A DNA stretch of 64,000 nt from Rhizophagus clarus (lineage: Eukaryota > Glomeromycota > Glomeromycetes > Glomerales > Glomeraceae), in assembly GCA_015698045.1 (NCBI GenBank), contig BLAL01000080.1, positions 188,501 through 252,500 on the forward strand. The letters are read 5' to 3'. The translations under genes were made by a program, and so were the position numbers. Each line of letters starts with the position of its first letter. The stretch's first letter is position 1. This document shows, in pieces, positions 12,972 to 24,349 of this stretch. The notes under the pieces were generated by a model. That model ran no database searches, was not told the DNA's origin, and saw only the letters and a list, made by a program, of their open reading frames with translations.

Positions 12972-13211
12972 GATGTTATTCTTTTTTTTTCATATTTTAC
13001 TAACATCATCACGTATTTTTCTTTTTTTTTTTTTTATAAATTTTATCAAACTCTTCATAATACTAACTTTTTGTATTTGTGTATTTTATTATTACTAATG
13101 TTATTCTTTTTTTTTTATATTTTACTAACATCATCACGTATTTTTCTTTTTTTTTTTTATACATTTTATCAAACTCTTCATAATACTAACTTTTTGTATT
13201 TGTGTATTTTA
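12972..13211. repeat. ~125-bp tandem duplication in TE-B
   Basis: Two nearly identical copies containing actaacatcatcacgtattt and actcttcataatactaact. Confidence 0.8.
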
Positions 13212-13424
13212 TTATAATTATTACTAACTTTTTATATTTACGCTTTACTATTTATTTATTAAATATTACTAACTTTATTAGTCATATACTAACATATTAT
13301 TATAATAAATGTTTTTATTTTAAATACTTATCTGTTATTAATATAAATAAAGATGCTATGTGTTTTATTATGTGCTATAATAAATTTTATTATTCATTAT
13401 ATTATTCTACAAAAATTGGTCATT

Positions 13425-13985
13425 CGACCATCAATTGACCATAATTGACCATAATTTGACCACATAATTTGACCACATAATTTGACCATAAATTGACCAT
13501 AAATTGACCATAAATTGACCTTAATTTGACCTTAATTTGACCTCCTTAATTTGATCATAATTTGACCATAATTTGACCATAATTCGACCTTAATTCGACC
13601 TTAATTCGACCATAATTTTGACCATAATTTGACCATAATTCGACCATAATTCGACCATAATTTGACCTTAATTCGACCATAATTCGACCATAATTTGACC
13701 TTAATTTGACCTTAATTTGACCTTAATTTGACCTTAATTTGACCTTAATTTGACCTTAATTTGACCTTAATTTGACCTTAATTTGACCTTAATTTGACCT
13801 TAATTTGACCTTAATTTGACCTTAATTTGACCTTAATTTGACCTTAATTTGACCTTAAATTTGACCTTAATTTGACCTTAATTCGACCATAATTTGACCT
13901 TAATTTGACCATAATTCGACCATTTGACCATATTTTGACCATTAATCGACCATCAATCGACCATCAATCGACCATCAATCGACCA
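13425..13985. repeat. 11-bp satellite TTAATTTGACC in TE-B
   Basis: About 560 bp of near-perfect 11-mers. Some units have TTCGACC or CATAA variants, and the array grades into longer CATCAATCGACC units before the right terminus. The unit core AATTTGACC/AATTCGACC resembles the inner part of the terminal repeat (ATTCGACCTGTG), so it may be an expansion of a terminus-like binding site. Confidence 0.9.
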
Positions 13986-16900
13986 TCAGTTGACCATCAA
14001 TCGGCCTGCCCGATTGATGACGGATTTTGGCGGAAATCGGCTATCAATCGGCCACCCGATTGAATACTTATTGAATCAATCAGTTATCAATAAGATACCC
14101 GATTGATAGCTGATTGGTGACTGATTTGCCACCATTCGACCTGTGTAACTGAACAATTATCCGAAGATATTGAACAATTGTCCGAAGATATTGAACCATT
14201 GTCCGAAGATATTGAACCATTACTCACAAGAAACTATTTCTTTTTAACAAAGAAGACACCTATACATGAATCAGCAAAACATCGAATGATAAAGAAAGGA
14301 AAAATATCTGATCTTGTTCTTGAAAATTTATTATTGGATAATGTAAGAAACGAGAATGATCAAGATGGGGATTCTGAAGATGATGACGATAAAAATGGAG
14401 ATACTGAAGATAGCGATTCTAATTATTCTGATGATTATGAAGATGATGACGATGAGGAAGTCAATTTTGCATCAACAGATTTCGATGATGGCGAACCAAT
14501 TCTTCCTAACATTAACATTAATGATAATTATACTTGGACTATTTTGTGGATATTACAATATCAACAACGATTTAAACTTTCCAATATAGCTATAGATTCT
14601 TTGTTCAAGTTCTTAAGATTTTTTCTTTTGACAATAAATGAAAATAAATTTTCATCTTTTCCTTCCTCTTTATATATGGCTAAAAAGGTGTTGGGGATAT
14701 CCACAATGATAATTAAATATGCAGCCTGTAACAGATGTCACAAATTGTATGATATAAAAGAATTATTAGACAATACTGAAATACCAACTTGTAGTTTTGT
14801 AAACTATCCAAATCACAGAATAGAACGATTTTGACAACAATGCAATAACCCTCTATTAACGAAAATAGATAGTAATAATAGTAGTAATAATCCCATTTTC
14901 CGTCTGATAATGACATTCCCGTTAATAAATATTAAGCAACAATTGACCCTTTTTTTTAATCGCAAAAATTTTGAAATGTCATGTTGGAAGTGGTCAGAAA
15001 GGAAAAACAGAACTGAAGCTTTATTCGATATCTATGATGGTAGGGTCTGGAAAAGTTTTACAGATGATGATGGTGCGCTGTTTTTTACAAAAGAATTTGC
15101 CGATACTCATATCGGATTAATGTTAAATATGGATTGGTTCCAGCCATTCGTAAATTCACAATATTCTGTTGGTGTGATTTATGCCGTTTTTTGTAATTTG
15201 CCGCGTAATGAACGCTTCAAGCCACACAATATTCTCACACTAGCAGTAATGCCTGGTCCGAAAGAACCAAGCCAACATGAAATTAACAATTATTTGTATC
15301 CGATCGTTAACCAGTTAAATCGTTTGTGGAATGGCTATTTTATAAAAACAAACGAACACAACAACGGTCAATTTGTCCGTGGTGCAATCATTGGCTGTTC
15401 TAGCGACGTCCCTGCGTCTCAGAAATTATGTGGTTTCATCTCGGCTCGTATTGCATGCTACTGATGTTACAAATTGGCAAATTTTATAAACAATCAACCA
15501 AATTTTGGGGGGTTTGCAGATTTAGACGACTGGTTTGTTGAGCGAGATATTAATGAAATAAGAGAAAAGCAAGTGAGTGGAAACAATGTACAACTGAAGA
15601 AGCACGAAGAGCCCATGTCTCTGAACATCATGTTTGCTGGTCGGAGATATACCGCTTGCTTTATTTTAATCCTGTTCGCTTTTGCGTGGTTGATCCTATG
15701 CATTGCCTTTTTCTCGGTGTTGCGAAATAGATTGTAACGAAACTCTGGATAGGCGAAGGTATATTAAATAACGAAAAGCTCAAAATTATGCAAGAGAGAG
15801 CTAACATGATAAAGTTCCCAAGTGACCTTAGACGCCGCCCTGTCAGAATAGCTACCGGTGAAGGATTCTCAAGTTTCACGGCAGACATGTGGAAAACCTT
15901 CATGTTAATTTTTGCAATACCTATCACATGGAGTTTCCTTGGATACATCGACCGAAAAATTCTTGCATATTTCGTGCGCGCTTGCAAGATCTTAACAAAC
16001 TGAGAGCTACAAAAAAATATGTTAAATAAAGCGTTTACAAGACTGATAGAGATGAACAAATTAATTGAACAAAAATATGGTCAAGAAAAAATAAGTTCTA
16101 ATCTGCATCTCTGTCTCCATATCTGTGAATGCGCATTAGACTATGGTCCTTTGTCCTTATTCTAGTGTTATAGCTTTGAACGGATGAACGGAATTTTAGG
16201 TACGTGATTTAATTTTTCCGATTTGAAAATCGCAATGTTATTAATTATTTTTAAAAATTGTAGGTTCTTATAATAATAGCAGACGTAATATTGAACCTGA
16301 ACTACTAAGAATTATGTCTGAAAATACAATCCTTCAATACTTCCTCTCAAATTGTGACAACGATCACTTGGAGATAATAGAACCAAGAAAATCTGTTGGC
16401 AGCTTGGCTGCACTTAATGATTTTGTGAGCGATGAGTATCAAAATTTTATAAGACTATCTCTTATTGAGGAAGATTCGGCTTACAGAACGGAATGTTTTC
16501 CTGGGTTGCTAATGAAACCGCGCAAAGAAACTACCCTTCCAAACCAAATTTTGGACCTACTAGTAGAATTTTATAATAGTTTGTATAATGATTATTGTTT
16601 CATCTCCATCTACTCTATAATAGGTTCAAATAACGGTACTGTCGTAAACCCTAGAATTATACAATATGGGAGAATAAGAATTGGGGCAGACATATATGGT
16701 TCTGTTCAGGCTGCTCGTCACGAAAAATCCTCATATATATTAGCTCGATTTGTACATTATGATGGATCGATCGATGTTTATTCTGGTCAAGTACAATTTT
16801 ATTTTGAGCATACTATTCATTTAAATAGTTCACGATCATTAACCCATTCATTAGCGTTAGTTAAATGGTACAAACCGGTTCAAGATCATAGTACAAGATA

Positions 16901-17099
16901 TTATTGCTAAGTAGATAACGACATAAAATCATGTAATATGGAATTATGGACAAATGAGTTTTATGATATGAGAAGAGACAGTATTATACCCATACATCAT
17001 ATAATAGGAAAATTCATTAAATGTAATTTTGATACTGGGACGAGAAAAACAAAAGAATATATGGCTGTGATTCCTTTAAATAAAAAAATTTCATTTTAA

Positions 17100-18892
17100 A
17101 AACTTTATATAATATAAAATGAATTATATGTAAAATCGGAATGGCGAATTTAATTATAGCATTTGTATTTGATTAAATTATAACAATCATTTTTTTTTGG
17201 CACAAGAATAACGATAAAGGTTACATATACCGTAATTAATTCTAACCGCATGAAAAATCAGATAATTCAGATAACAAGAGATTTTATTTTGAGCTGGCAA
17301 AGTTGTATTGCAAATCGGTCTTTTATTACGGCATTACGATACAAGCACCATACTTTGTGATTAATAACTCTAATCATGTAATAATTTTTAGATATCAAAG
17401 GTTTATTTTATTTTAATTAAATATCACATAAAGTATAAAACAATTATTCTGGCTATATAAATACATTTAAGGCTGGCAAAGCTGTATTGCAAATCGGCCC
17501 TTCTTATTTGAAAAGGGTAACAATTACATTAAATTAATATGGCACTTATTCAAAAATGTTTAAAAATGTTGCAACTTAATTCTCCAATAATCATCATTGT
17601 TATAATCAAGTTACTTACGACTTAAGCCTACTTTGATTATAAATAAAACAGCACTTCGCACAGACAGAGCTTATGATATATGAGTTATCCCATTATGCCT
17701 ATTTTACCCCTTGATAAAGGATTTTCATTGCATGTACTTTCCTAATCAATGATAATCAAAGTTACTTACAACTTAAGTCTACTTTGATTATAAATAAAAC
17801 GGCACTTCGCACAGACAAAGCTCATGATATATGAGTTATCCCATCATGTCTATTTTAACTATGATTAAAGAATTTACATTATTATTGTAAATATTTTACT
17901 CATAAGTCATAATGATATCTATTTAGACTTCGACGAATAATGCGACAAAGGAGGCGGAATTATCATAACCAAAATTCGAAGCGAGAAATCTATGTATAGT
18001 AATTAGATCATCAACTTTGGTACCAGAGTTATTTACAAACTTTAGGTGGCCACCTAGCCCACCTTTCCTATAACACACTATGCACAATGGCAAACGGTAT
18101 AGGAGGCAGACTCTTCTTTCAGAAAGAAAGTTTTTTTTTGAAAAAAAAAAAAATAGTACAATTAAATAGCGTTTAATTAAATGTAATTAATTAACTTTTT
18201 AGGAATAGGCCTTATCAATGCGATATCATCAGTTTTGATTATCACTGTTCAACCTTAAGAATACTTCAGTTATTGTTTGTGAACCAACTGGGAATTCAAT
18301 GTACAAAACAAGTAGAATATTTAGAATAGTATCTTATATTTATTAGTATAATAAATAATTTCAAAAATCCTATGATGTAAAATTACGAAATATTACAATT
18401 TAAATATCGGCAAAGGCTATTTTAAATAGAGTAAAATCTTTATTCGACCTGTGTCAAAAGCGGTAAAGTTTACACTAAATATAATATCTCCGGTTTAAAT
18501 ATCGGCATTTAATTAAAAAAAAGGTAAAAATCGGCCGCTAAAATCGGCATTTCTGAATGAAAAATCAGAAGTTAACAAAAATCGGCAAAAAATTAGTAAA
18601 ATAATCGGCAAAGCCTTATTGAAGTTGGCAAGGGAATTTTAAATAAGATAAAATCCTTTATTCGAACTATACGAAAAGGGTAAAGTATATAATAAATATA
18701 ATATCTCTGGTTTAAATATCGGCATTTATTTAAAAAAAGGTAAAAATCAGCCGCTAAAATCGGCATTTATGACTGAAAAATCAGAATTTAACAAAAATCG
18801 GCAAAAATAGATATGGCTATACTAAAATAAGCAAAATTTGGCATATTCTATATTGAAGTCGGCAAGGCTATTTTAAATAGAGCAAAATCCAA
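17100..18892. repeat. TE-A right subterminal region with direct repeats
   Basis: No gene. A ~115-bp unit containing gcacttcgcacagacaaagc occurs at about 17600-17715 and 17750-17860. A ~235-bp unit occurs at about 18410-18645 and 18646-18880. It starts near a degenerate copy of the terminus (attcgacctgtg at 18433-18445) and holds aaaatcggcattt repeats. The internal terminus copies could allow shorter derivative elements. Confidence 0.7.
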
Positions 18893-18912
18893 TTTTTTTC
18901 ATTCGACCTGTG

Positions 18913-19184
18913 GAACCATTAGCCACTTGCTCATTTAATATAGATAATTGACTTTCCATAATTTCAATCTTTTGCTGCTGAAAATCATTTGCTTCCTTTT
19001 GGATTTCTAGGATTTCGATTAGGCCGTAATTATAATTTTCCAGCGTTGTAACTTTATTTTGAATTTCTATATTTCGAGCTGTGGTATAATTTGTTATTTG
19101 CTTTAAATTTTCATTTTCCTGCCTTAAATTTTCGTTACTTTGTTTAATGTATTTAACGCTGTTGCATTTGTGCTTGCGGTTCAT
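18913..19184 (-). pseudogene. coiled-coil protein gene, 5' part, cut by TE-A
   Basis: Starts MNRKHKCNSVKYIKQSNENL and then shows heptad-like Glu/Asn/Leu/Gln stretches predicted to form a coiled coil. The frame ends in the TE-A terminus at 18912 and continues at 4520 on the other side of the element. Whole, it would be about 120 residues. It may belong to TE-C. No function recognised. Confidence 0.6.
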
Positions 19185-19592
19185 ATCATTTGTGAGTAAT
19201 ATTCTGGAATAAATAAAATTTGTATTAAAGTCAAATTTTATTACAATTTTTATATTGTGTTATAGCAATTTACAGAAACAGAAAATAAAGACGAAAATTA
19301 ATGATAATCAGAAAGAAAAAAAAACCCGAAACAAAAATTAGGGGTTAATTAATATTCAATAATTTTCTCACGATTAGATTATACGTAAATTAATTTGTGT
19401 AACAGGTTGCAACTTTCGATAAGATAGCGTCTTGTTCTAGGCATTTTTTGATAAAAAAAGTTAAGTCGAAAAATAAACTTACTTATTAATGCTTGTAATG
19501 CGAATGATCAAAATTTTTGGAGGTTTAATGAACTTAAGATCATTTTCGAAATTTCATTACATTTTATAATTTTTTGCTTTAAGATTCTTTAA

Positions 19593-19743
19593 TTTTCAGT
19601 TTTATAAATATATAGAAAAGATCTTTGACTACTGGTATGATGATGCCTGGAATTCACGATTGGGTAACGATAAAGAAGTTTTAGATTATATACTTCCTCA
19701 TTATACTAACAAGGAATATGAATATGAAAGTGATTTCCTTTAG
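19593..19743 (+). pseudogene. isolated terminal exon
   Basis: A TTTTCAG acceptor precedes an open frame, FYKYIEKIFDYWYDDAWNSR onward, ending ESDFL and TAG. No upstream partner exon was found in 19197-19592, which otherwise shows nothing. Probably the last exon of a lost gene. Confidence 0.4.
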
Positions 19744-20690
19744 TTATACTAGTGTTATATTGTTTTTATTTTTTTTTGCTAAATTTGTACATATAATAAA
19801 AGTAAATAAATGCATTTAATGATATTATGTTAAAAATTCATTATAATGATTTATTATTTAATATAAGACTGGTTGTACATGGCCTTTTATAAACGGAAAT
19901 AAGACAATTTTGTTTTTTGCTGGCAATTCTCTAAAAGCAAATAAAGTATACAAATATACTCTTACTATTAAAACAAGATATCAAAATAATTATTCTATAA
20001 AATTATAAAATTTTGGTTAAGCCAGTCCAGAGAACTCACGGTACTTAACCGACCGGTCCAGAGAACTCACAGTCAGGTGTAATTATAAGAAGTCATAACT
20101 TTATAAAAGGTCAAAATTTGATAATGGAAAAAATTATGGGATTATGATCTATATAATTGTTACAAAGTTCAGTTCAGTTTTTGCCGATAGTTAATTATCA
20201 AAAAACTGTTTTTATTATTGACATTTATTAATATACTGATGCAAACCGTTTTTGCGACGTTTTTTTTTATATTTGATAAAAAAAAAGTTTTTGCAACGTT
20301 TTTTTTAATTATTTCAATAAAAATTACATTTTCACGATAAATGCAAAAAAAATGCTGAAACTGACAGTTCTAGCGTTTTTATATATAGATAATCTTTTTT
20401 TTGAAAAAAAAGGAGTCAGTACCAAACCCACTTTTTATCAATTATTTAATTAAAAAAGAACATTTTGCATCAATTATTTAATTAAAAAAGAACGCATCAA
20501 TTATTTAATTAAAAAAGAACGCATCAATTATTTAATTAAAAAAGAACATTTCACTCAGACAGAATTTCACAACGTTCTTTATTTTGAATTATTAATTTAA
20601 AAAACATTTTTATTCATTGGTAATTTAGTTCGGTAAACTGTAAAACCTAAACTGAAATTGAATTTACCGAAACTAATCGGAACCCTATTT
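19744..20690. repeat. non-coding, with four 28-bp tandem repeats
   Basis: No gene. Units of atcaattatttaattaaaaa plus agaac repeat four times at about 20437-20548. Near 20280-20310 there are tttttgc(g/a)acgtttttttt pieces resembling the interior of the hAT-type MITE at 52382. Confidence 0.6.
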
Positions 20691-21027
20691 TTGAAATAGC
20701 CAGTTGATCGAATAGTCATCAATCGGCTACATAATTCAATTGGTCATCAATCTAGCATATGACTAATTGATGATCAGTTAGCCTGACCGATTATCAATTG
20801 GTTATATAATTTCAATCGGTCATATAACCGATTGATAATTGATCAAATCAATAAGTTATCAATCAAATATCAATCAGGTATATACCTGATTGATGACTGA
20901 TTGAAATTATATAGCTGATTAGTGACATTTGACCAAATAGTTACCAATCAGTTATCAATCTTATATCAATAGGCATCAATCGGGTATATACTTGATTGAT
21001 ATCTGATTGACAATGATTTGACCTGTG
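20691..21027. mobile_element. right end of TE-C
   Basis: Alternating atcaatcgg and ccgattgat subterminal motifs lead to the terminus ATTTGACCTGTG at 21016-21027. The next three bases are GGC, the expected partner of an off-window target duplication. Confidence 0.65.
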
Positions 21028-21033
21028 GGCTGT

Positions 21034-22551
21034 GGCAGAGACTCTAAGATCGAATGCAGAATATAATGAGAGGCGTGATGCTAAAAATGCCAAACTCAAG
21101 ACCAGAATCGAGAGATGAAATCTGAGTTTGAAGATAGAATCATGAAAGTGGAACAGAAGCAGACTCTGCAAAGTGCCTTAACGGCAAATGATAATTCCTC
21201 TAACAACAGTTCACCTAGCTTCAATTCAGTTGCAGTACCAGAGGCGATAATGGTACTTACCAACTCTGCGAAGCACCTTAACGACAAACTGTTGAAAGAG
21301 AAAGATATGGATAGTTTCTTGCTTGAGGCTCATAAGAAAATTGTTAGTAGTGAAATAAAGCAACGCAATAAGAAAAAGAAATTTTTACGTAAATTAGCTA
21401 ACTAGGACAGCATCTTCAATACTGCTTATGTATCAGAAACTGTGGTAGTTGCTCCTCAATTGGACATTGCAGGTACCCTTCAGGAAGAAATTCCCACAGT
21501 GGATTCAAAAGTGACGCATGATATAAAAGCAGTTAACAGCAGGTATCCTGAAAATTCATATGAGGATGCGTATCAGATGAGTATAAAAATTTTGGAAGAG
21601 TTTAAAAAAACCGTTCCTTCAGAGAACGATCAGAGTCATGTGACTTCAGTTAAGCCAGATCTCGAAGTATCCATGGAGCAAGATGATGAGCAGGAATCGC
21701 TAGATAAAAATCAAATCATAAAACAGGGTCTAATACAAGAGCTGTGTGGTACCTTTGACACCTGTTCACCCATATCCAGTGATGACAATATCAGCTCTAC
21801 CAATACTAATTCCTCTTGCAATGGATCAGAGAATATGATTTCAGGTTCTGCCCAACACTTGTCCTATCTATTCGATATAGCAATAAAGTCTGGTCAGCAG
21901 GAAATCTTAGACTGGTATAATTATTCACTTGAATTCGAGAGCAGGGTAGATGCTCTTACTGCTGATGGTAGAATCAAAGATAAAACGGCAAGATCAAAGA
22001 TTTACAAGGAAATGAAACCATTTCTCCCTGCTAAAATCACACAAGATAACTTGCGCAAGAAAACTCTTAGGGCTAGAAAACACCTCACATTATTTGGAAA
22101 AAATGGAGTTGGGATAGACAAAATCAAGTTGGTCTCATATAGTGCAACTGAGATTTCGAAACTAACTAATGCACAAATCCAAAATGACATAGATCAAGTA
22201 AAAAAATATATTAGTGATTATCAGTGTCATGTGACTTTGAAAATTGTTTTTTCGGGAAATGATCAGATTAAGGATGAGATGAGTACATCGGCAAGTGTAT
22301 CATCTGCATCCCAATCTAAGCCCGATCATTCCTATTTTCGCAACAAGATATTGGATCAATATCCTAATCTATATAGAGAATGTAGTATTGAAAATTTTGA
22401 CTATTATAGGATTACTGATGAGACAACATGCGGGGACTACATCTGCCCATTATGCAAATTAGGTCATGATGATGAAGAAATAGAAGGTACGTATAATACC
22501 AGATCTTACTTTATTAAATGTGAACAGCGTGAAATTGAGATAGTTGCATAG
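21034..22551 (+). pseudogene. lineage-specific protein: coiled coil, helical domain, C-terminal zinc-binding domain
   Basis: From the TE-C border the + strand reads as coiled coil (EYNERRDAKNAKLKTRIE), then, in two pieces (21115-21405 and 21442-22551), a Ser/Asp-rich linker and a helical block around SGQQEILDWYNYSLEFESRV. A signature I recall from many Rhizophagus proteins follows (FGKNGVGIDKIKLVSYSATE). It ends with a zinc-binding segment (CPLCKLGHDDEE, then SYFIKC). The piece at 21442 gives 369 residues. Stops between pieces and the TE-C insertion make it broken. Function is unknown. Confidence 0.6.
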
Positions 22552-22812
22552 TCTGATCCTTCTGGAATCGTCTGGGAATTTTAATTTTTTTTTTCGAATG
22601 AATAGGTCTATATGAGAAAAGAGATTTAAATTGTTTGCAGTCATATAAAAAGGAAAAATGACTGAGTCTGATAAACATTAACCCCCGAATATCTAGACTA
22701 GCATGCCAAATTAAGTGGATTACCAAGTGTTTTGACAGATAAGATTCGTTCCAAATTATACAAAAGATATAAAAAATAAACTGGAAATGAGCCATGACAA
22801 TTACCAAAAGCT

Positions 22813-23193
22813 GTGATAAATATATCAGCAGAACCTTGCTTTAGCGCCTCCGGCCAAGCCTCTGATTTCAAACCTATTACCTTCAAAGTGAAACCTGATT
22901 CAGAGTTAATTATCAAATCCGTCTTAGAGCACTTCCCATACTTGAAATTCCGAAATAGTTTTAGAGGGATTGATAATTATAATTTTACATCATCTCAGCC
23001 GTGGAGCTCACCATGTCCTATTTGCAATGGAAAACATGGGAATTACGGATTACATGGCTCATGGTACTGTGAAAATGGGAATCAGTTCCCTTATGATCCT
23101 GAATTAGCGAAGTTGTATTCCCAAGATAAGTTGGAATATTGTCTTACCTGTAACACTTCAAGTATTAAGCTCAAGTTCGCAATTATAGTATAG
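22813..23193 (+). CDS. second zinc-binding domain of the same kind
   Basis: 126 residues. FPYLKFRNSFRGIDNYNF followed by CPICNGKHGNYGLHGSWYC and YCLTC parallels the C-terminal domain of the preceding gene (YPNLYREC...CPLCKLGH), so the two look like tandem relatives. The N-terminal CFSASGQ is encoded by a 23-nt stretch almost identical to one in the unrelated fossil at 43333-43356. It could be an exon of a larger gene. Confidence 0.45.
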   Translation: MINISAEPCFSASGQASDFKPITFKVKPDSELIIKSVLEHFPYLKFRNSFRGIDNYNFTSSQPWSSPCPICNGKHGNYGLHGSWYCENGNQFPYDPELAKLYSQDKLEYCLTCNTSSIKLKFAIIV

Positions 23194-23488
23194 TTCGATA
23201 CTATTCATCCAGCACAGTATGTATCAGAAAATTTTTTTTCCTTCTTAATAGTCAGGCTATCTCCTGCAGTGCCAAAAATACAATACATGTGTAGCGATCA
23301 CATCCTGCGCCTTATGATGAGAGGAGCTTGTCCATAAGAAAAATAAATTAACCTGACGCTGATCCTGTAACCAGATGCTGATCCTGCTTCTGCGCAATTT
23401 TGTCCAGACTCTGCCATCATTATTTCTTATAGATCATGTTTCTATTAGTTGAAGATTAGAATTTGATGCTTTCTTTTGACATCATCGA

Positions 23489-23701
23489 ATGGCATTAGAA
23501 GTGCAAGGGGCACAACATCAGCTTCATAATACTAGCTGGTATAAAGATGTCAAAAAACTCGAGGATATTGTTGATCGTAATCAGAAAAAAAGAACCCTAT
23601 GTCAGCTTAATGGAATTTATCTTCTTGAAGTATGGTATGATGAGAATCCAGAAATCATGATTCCTCAGAAGATATATAAATTTAAAGAGTGTATTGATTG
23701 A
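23489..23701 (+). pseudogene. PD-(D/E)XK nuclease fragment (Vsr-like fold)
   Basis: 70 residues: LEVQGAQHQLHN, then KLEDIVDRNQKKRTLCQLNG and IYLLEVWYD. The E-x-Q-G-x-Q-H motif, the D..KK segment and the final hydrophobic strand match the nuclease half of the protein at 34905-35510 (FEFQGPQHY...[12 protein letters not shown]). The usual N-terminal zinc ribbon and the first catalytic Asp strand are not visible just upstream. Probably a fragment. Confidence 0.55.
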
Positions 23702-24345
23702 AAAGACTTTAATCTTGATTAATCTTTATATGGTTTAAACAATGACTTAACATCACGTAGCTAGTGGAAATACCTTACTCTCTGACTTCAAGAAAGCAGA
23801 TTTGTATTTATTTTTTTTTGCGCATTACATCAGCTCTTATTATCTATAATTGTATAATAGATCAATATTCAGATATAGATATTATTTGGCAATCATTATT
23901 TTGCAAGCGCTATAAAACAGGCCAGTTTCTTTGAGATGAGAAAGCAGGTAAACAAAAAAGCAAAACTCCAAATAATAGGCAGGCACGTTAAAGTTTATAA
24001 ATCACATGTGATTTACATCTCTATTTACGTCATAATCAGTTTCTTATAAGTTATAACTATCGAGCTGATAATCTAATCCATCTAATCTTCCTCTTTCCGT
24101 ACTTTCCATACTGGTTACCGTACTTGGCAAAAAATGACAGCTTTGTATAATAAACACATCTCTGACTCAAATCTCATTAAAATATCAATGTCAAGAGGTG
24201 TGTGATTTCTTCAATCTCTTTTCTCAAAGGTAAAATTATAATAACGAAATATTTTATTATAGCGAGTTCCAATATCTCCGCCGTCTGTAATGAAAAGTGA
24301 GTCAAAATTTACAACTGGTATTTAATTTGTTAACTAATATCCTTG
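23702..24345. other. non-coding spacer
   Basis: AT-rich intergenic sequence. No gene, repeat or RNA seen. Confidence 0.5.
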
Positions 24346-24349
24346 CAAT

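Larger units (their letters stand above)
9534..14145. mobile_element. TE-B, non-autonomous CACTA-like element inside the TE-A transposase
   Basis: Ends CACAGGTCGAATGG recur inverted, with about 25 of 27 terminal bases matching. A TAA target duplication lies at 9531-9533 and 14146-14148. The interior has no transposase. It is made of subterminal CCGATTGG/CTGATTGATGAC repeats at both ends and three blocks of tandem repeats. The shared TIR core with TE-A suggests it is mobilised by the same transposase type. It is younger than TE-A because it interrupts TE-A's gene. Confidence 0.9.
9281..17099 (+). pseudogene. Tnp2-type CACTA transposase, split by TE-B
   Basis: The ATG at 9281 follows a run of about 20 A. 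The N-terminus has a Cys/His cluster (VHCFCKECNGKLVDP). After TE-B, the frame continues exactly if TE-B and one TAA are left out. Core motifs typical of transposase family tnp2 follow: DIYDGRVWKSFT, LNMDWFQPFVNSQYSVG, MPGPKEPSQHEINNYL, PNFGGFADLDDWF, VVDPMHCLFLG, FERMNGILG, then LALVKWYKP and ELWTNEFYDM near the C-terminus. A 64-nt intron (16200-16263) keeps FERMNG and SYNNSRRN in phase. Breaks: TGA at about 14832 and 15462 where relatives have Arg, TAG at about 15730 for Trp, a frame change near 15585, and stops near 16004, 16164 and 16908. Family function: cuts and moves the element by recognising its terminal and subterminal repeats. Confidence 0.85.
4524..18912 (+). mobile_element. TE-A, CACTA-like (CMC/EnSpm) DNA transposon, 14.4 kb including nested TE-B
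   Basis: The first 20 bases (CACAGGTCGAATGAAAAAAA) recur exactly inverted at 18893-18912. A 3-bp target duplication, GAA, lies at 4521-4523 and 18913-18915. CACTA elements are known for CAC-starting ends and 2-3-bp duplications. Both flanks are rich in subterminal aaaatcggca-like repeats. Two divergent genes lie inside: a Tnp2-type transposase (+, 9281-17099) and an RS-rich six-exon gene (-, 7606-5557). Without TE-B the element is about 9.8 kb. The transposase is broken, so this copy is not autonomous as it stands. Confidence 0.85.
1..21027. mobile_element. TE-C, inferred large CACTA-like transposon (right end seen, left end off window)
   Basis: A right terminus of the CACAGGTC family (reads ATTTGACCTGTG) ends at 21027. 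It is preceded by subterminal ATCGGTCAT/CCGATTGAT repeats like those of TE-B. The sequence right of it reads as coiled-coil coding DNA, and the matching upstream coding part is nowhere to the left within the window. The matching left terminus is also absent. The simplest reading is an element that starts before position 1 and contains the array at 1-2340, the gene at 2641-3914, the coiled-coil gene split by TE-A, and TE-A itself. A solo or truncated end is the alternative. Confidence 0.35.

Noticed and set aside
13425-13985. CRISPR-like regular repeats
   Set aside because: An 11-bp unit with no unique spacers in a eukaryotic transposon; it is a satellite.
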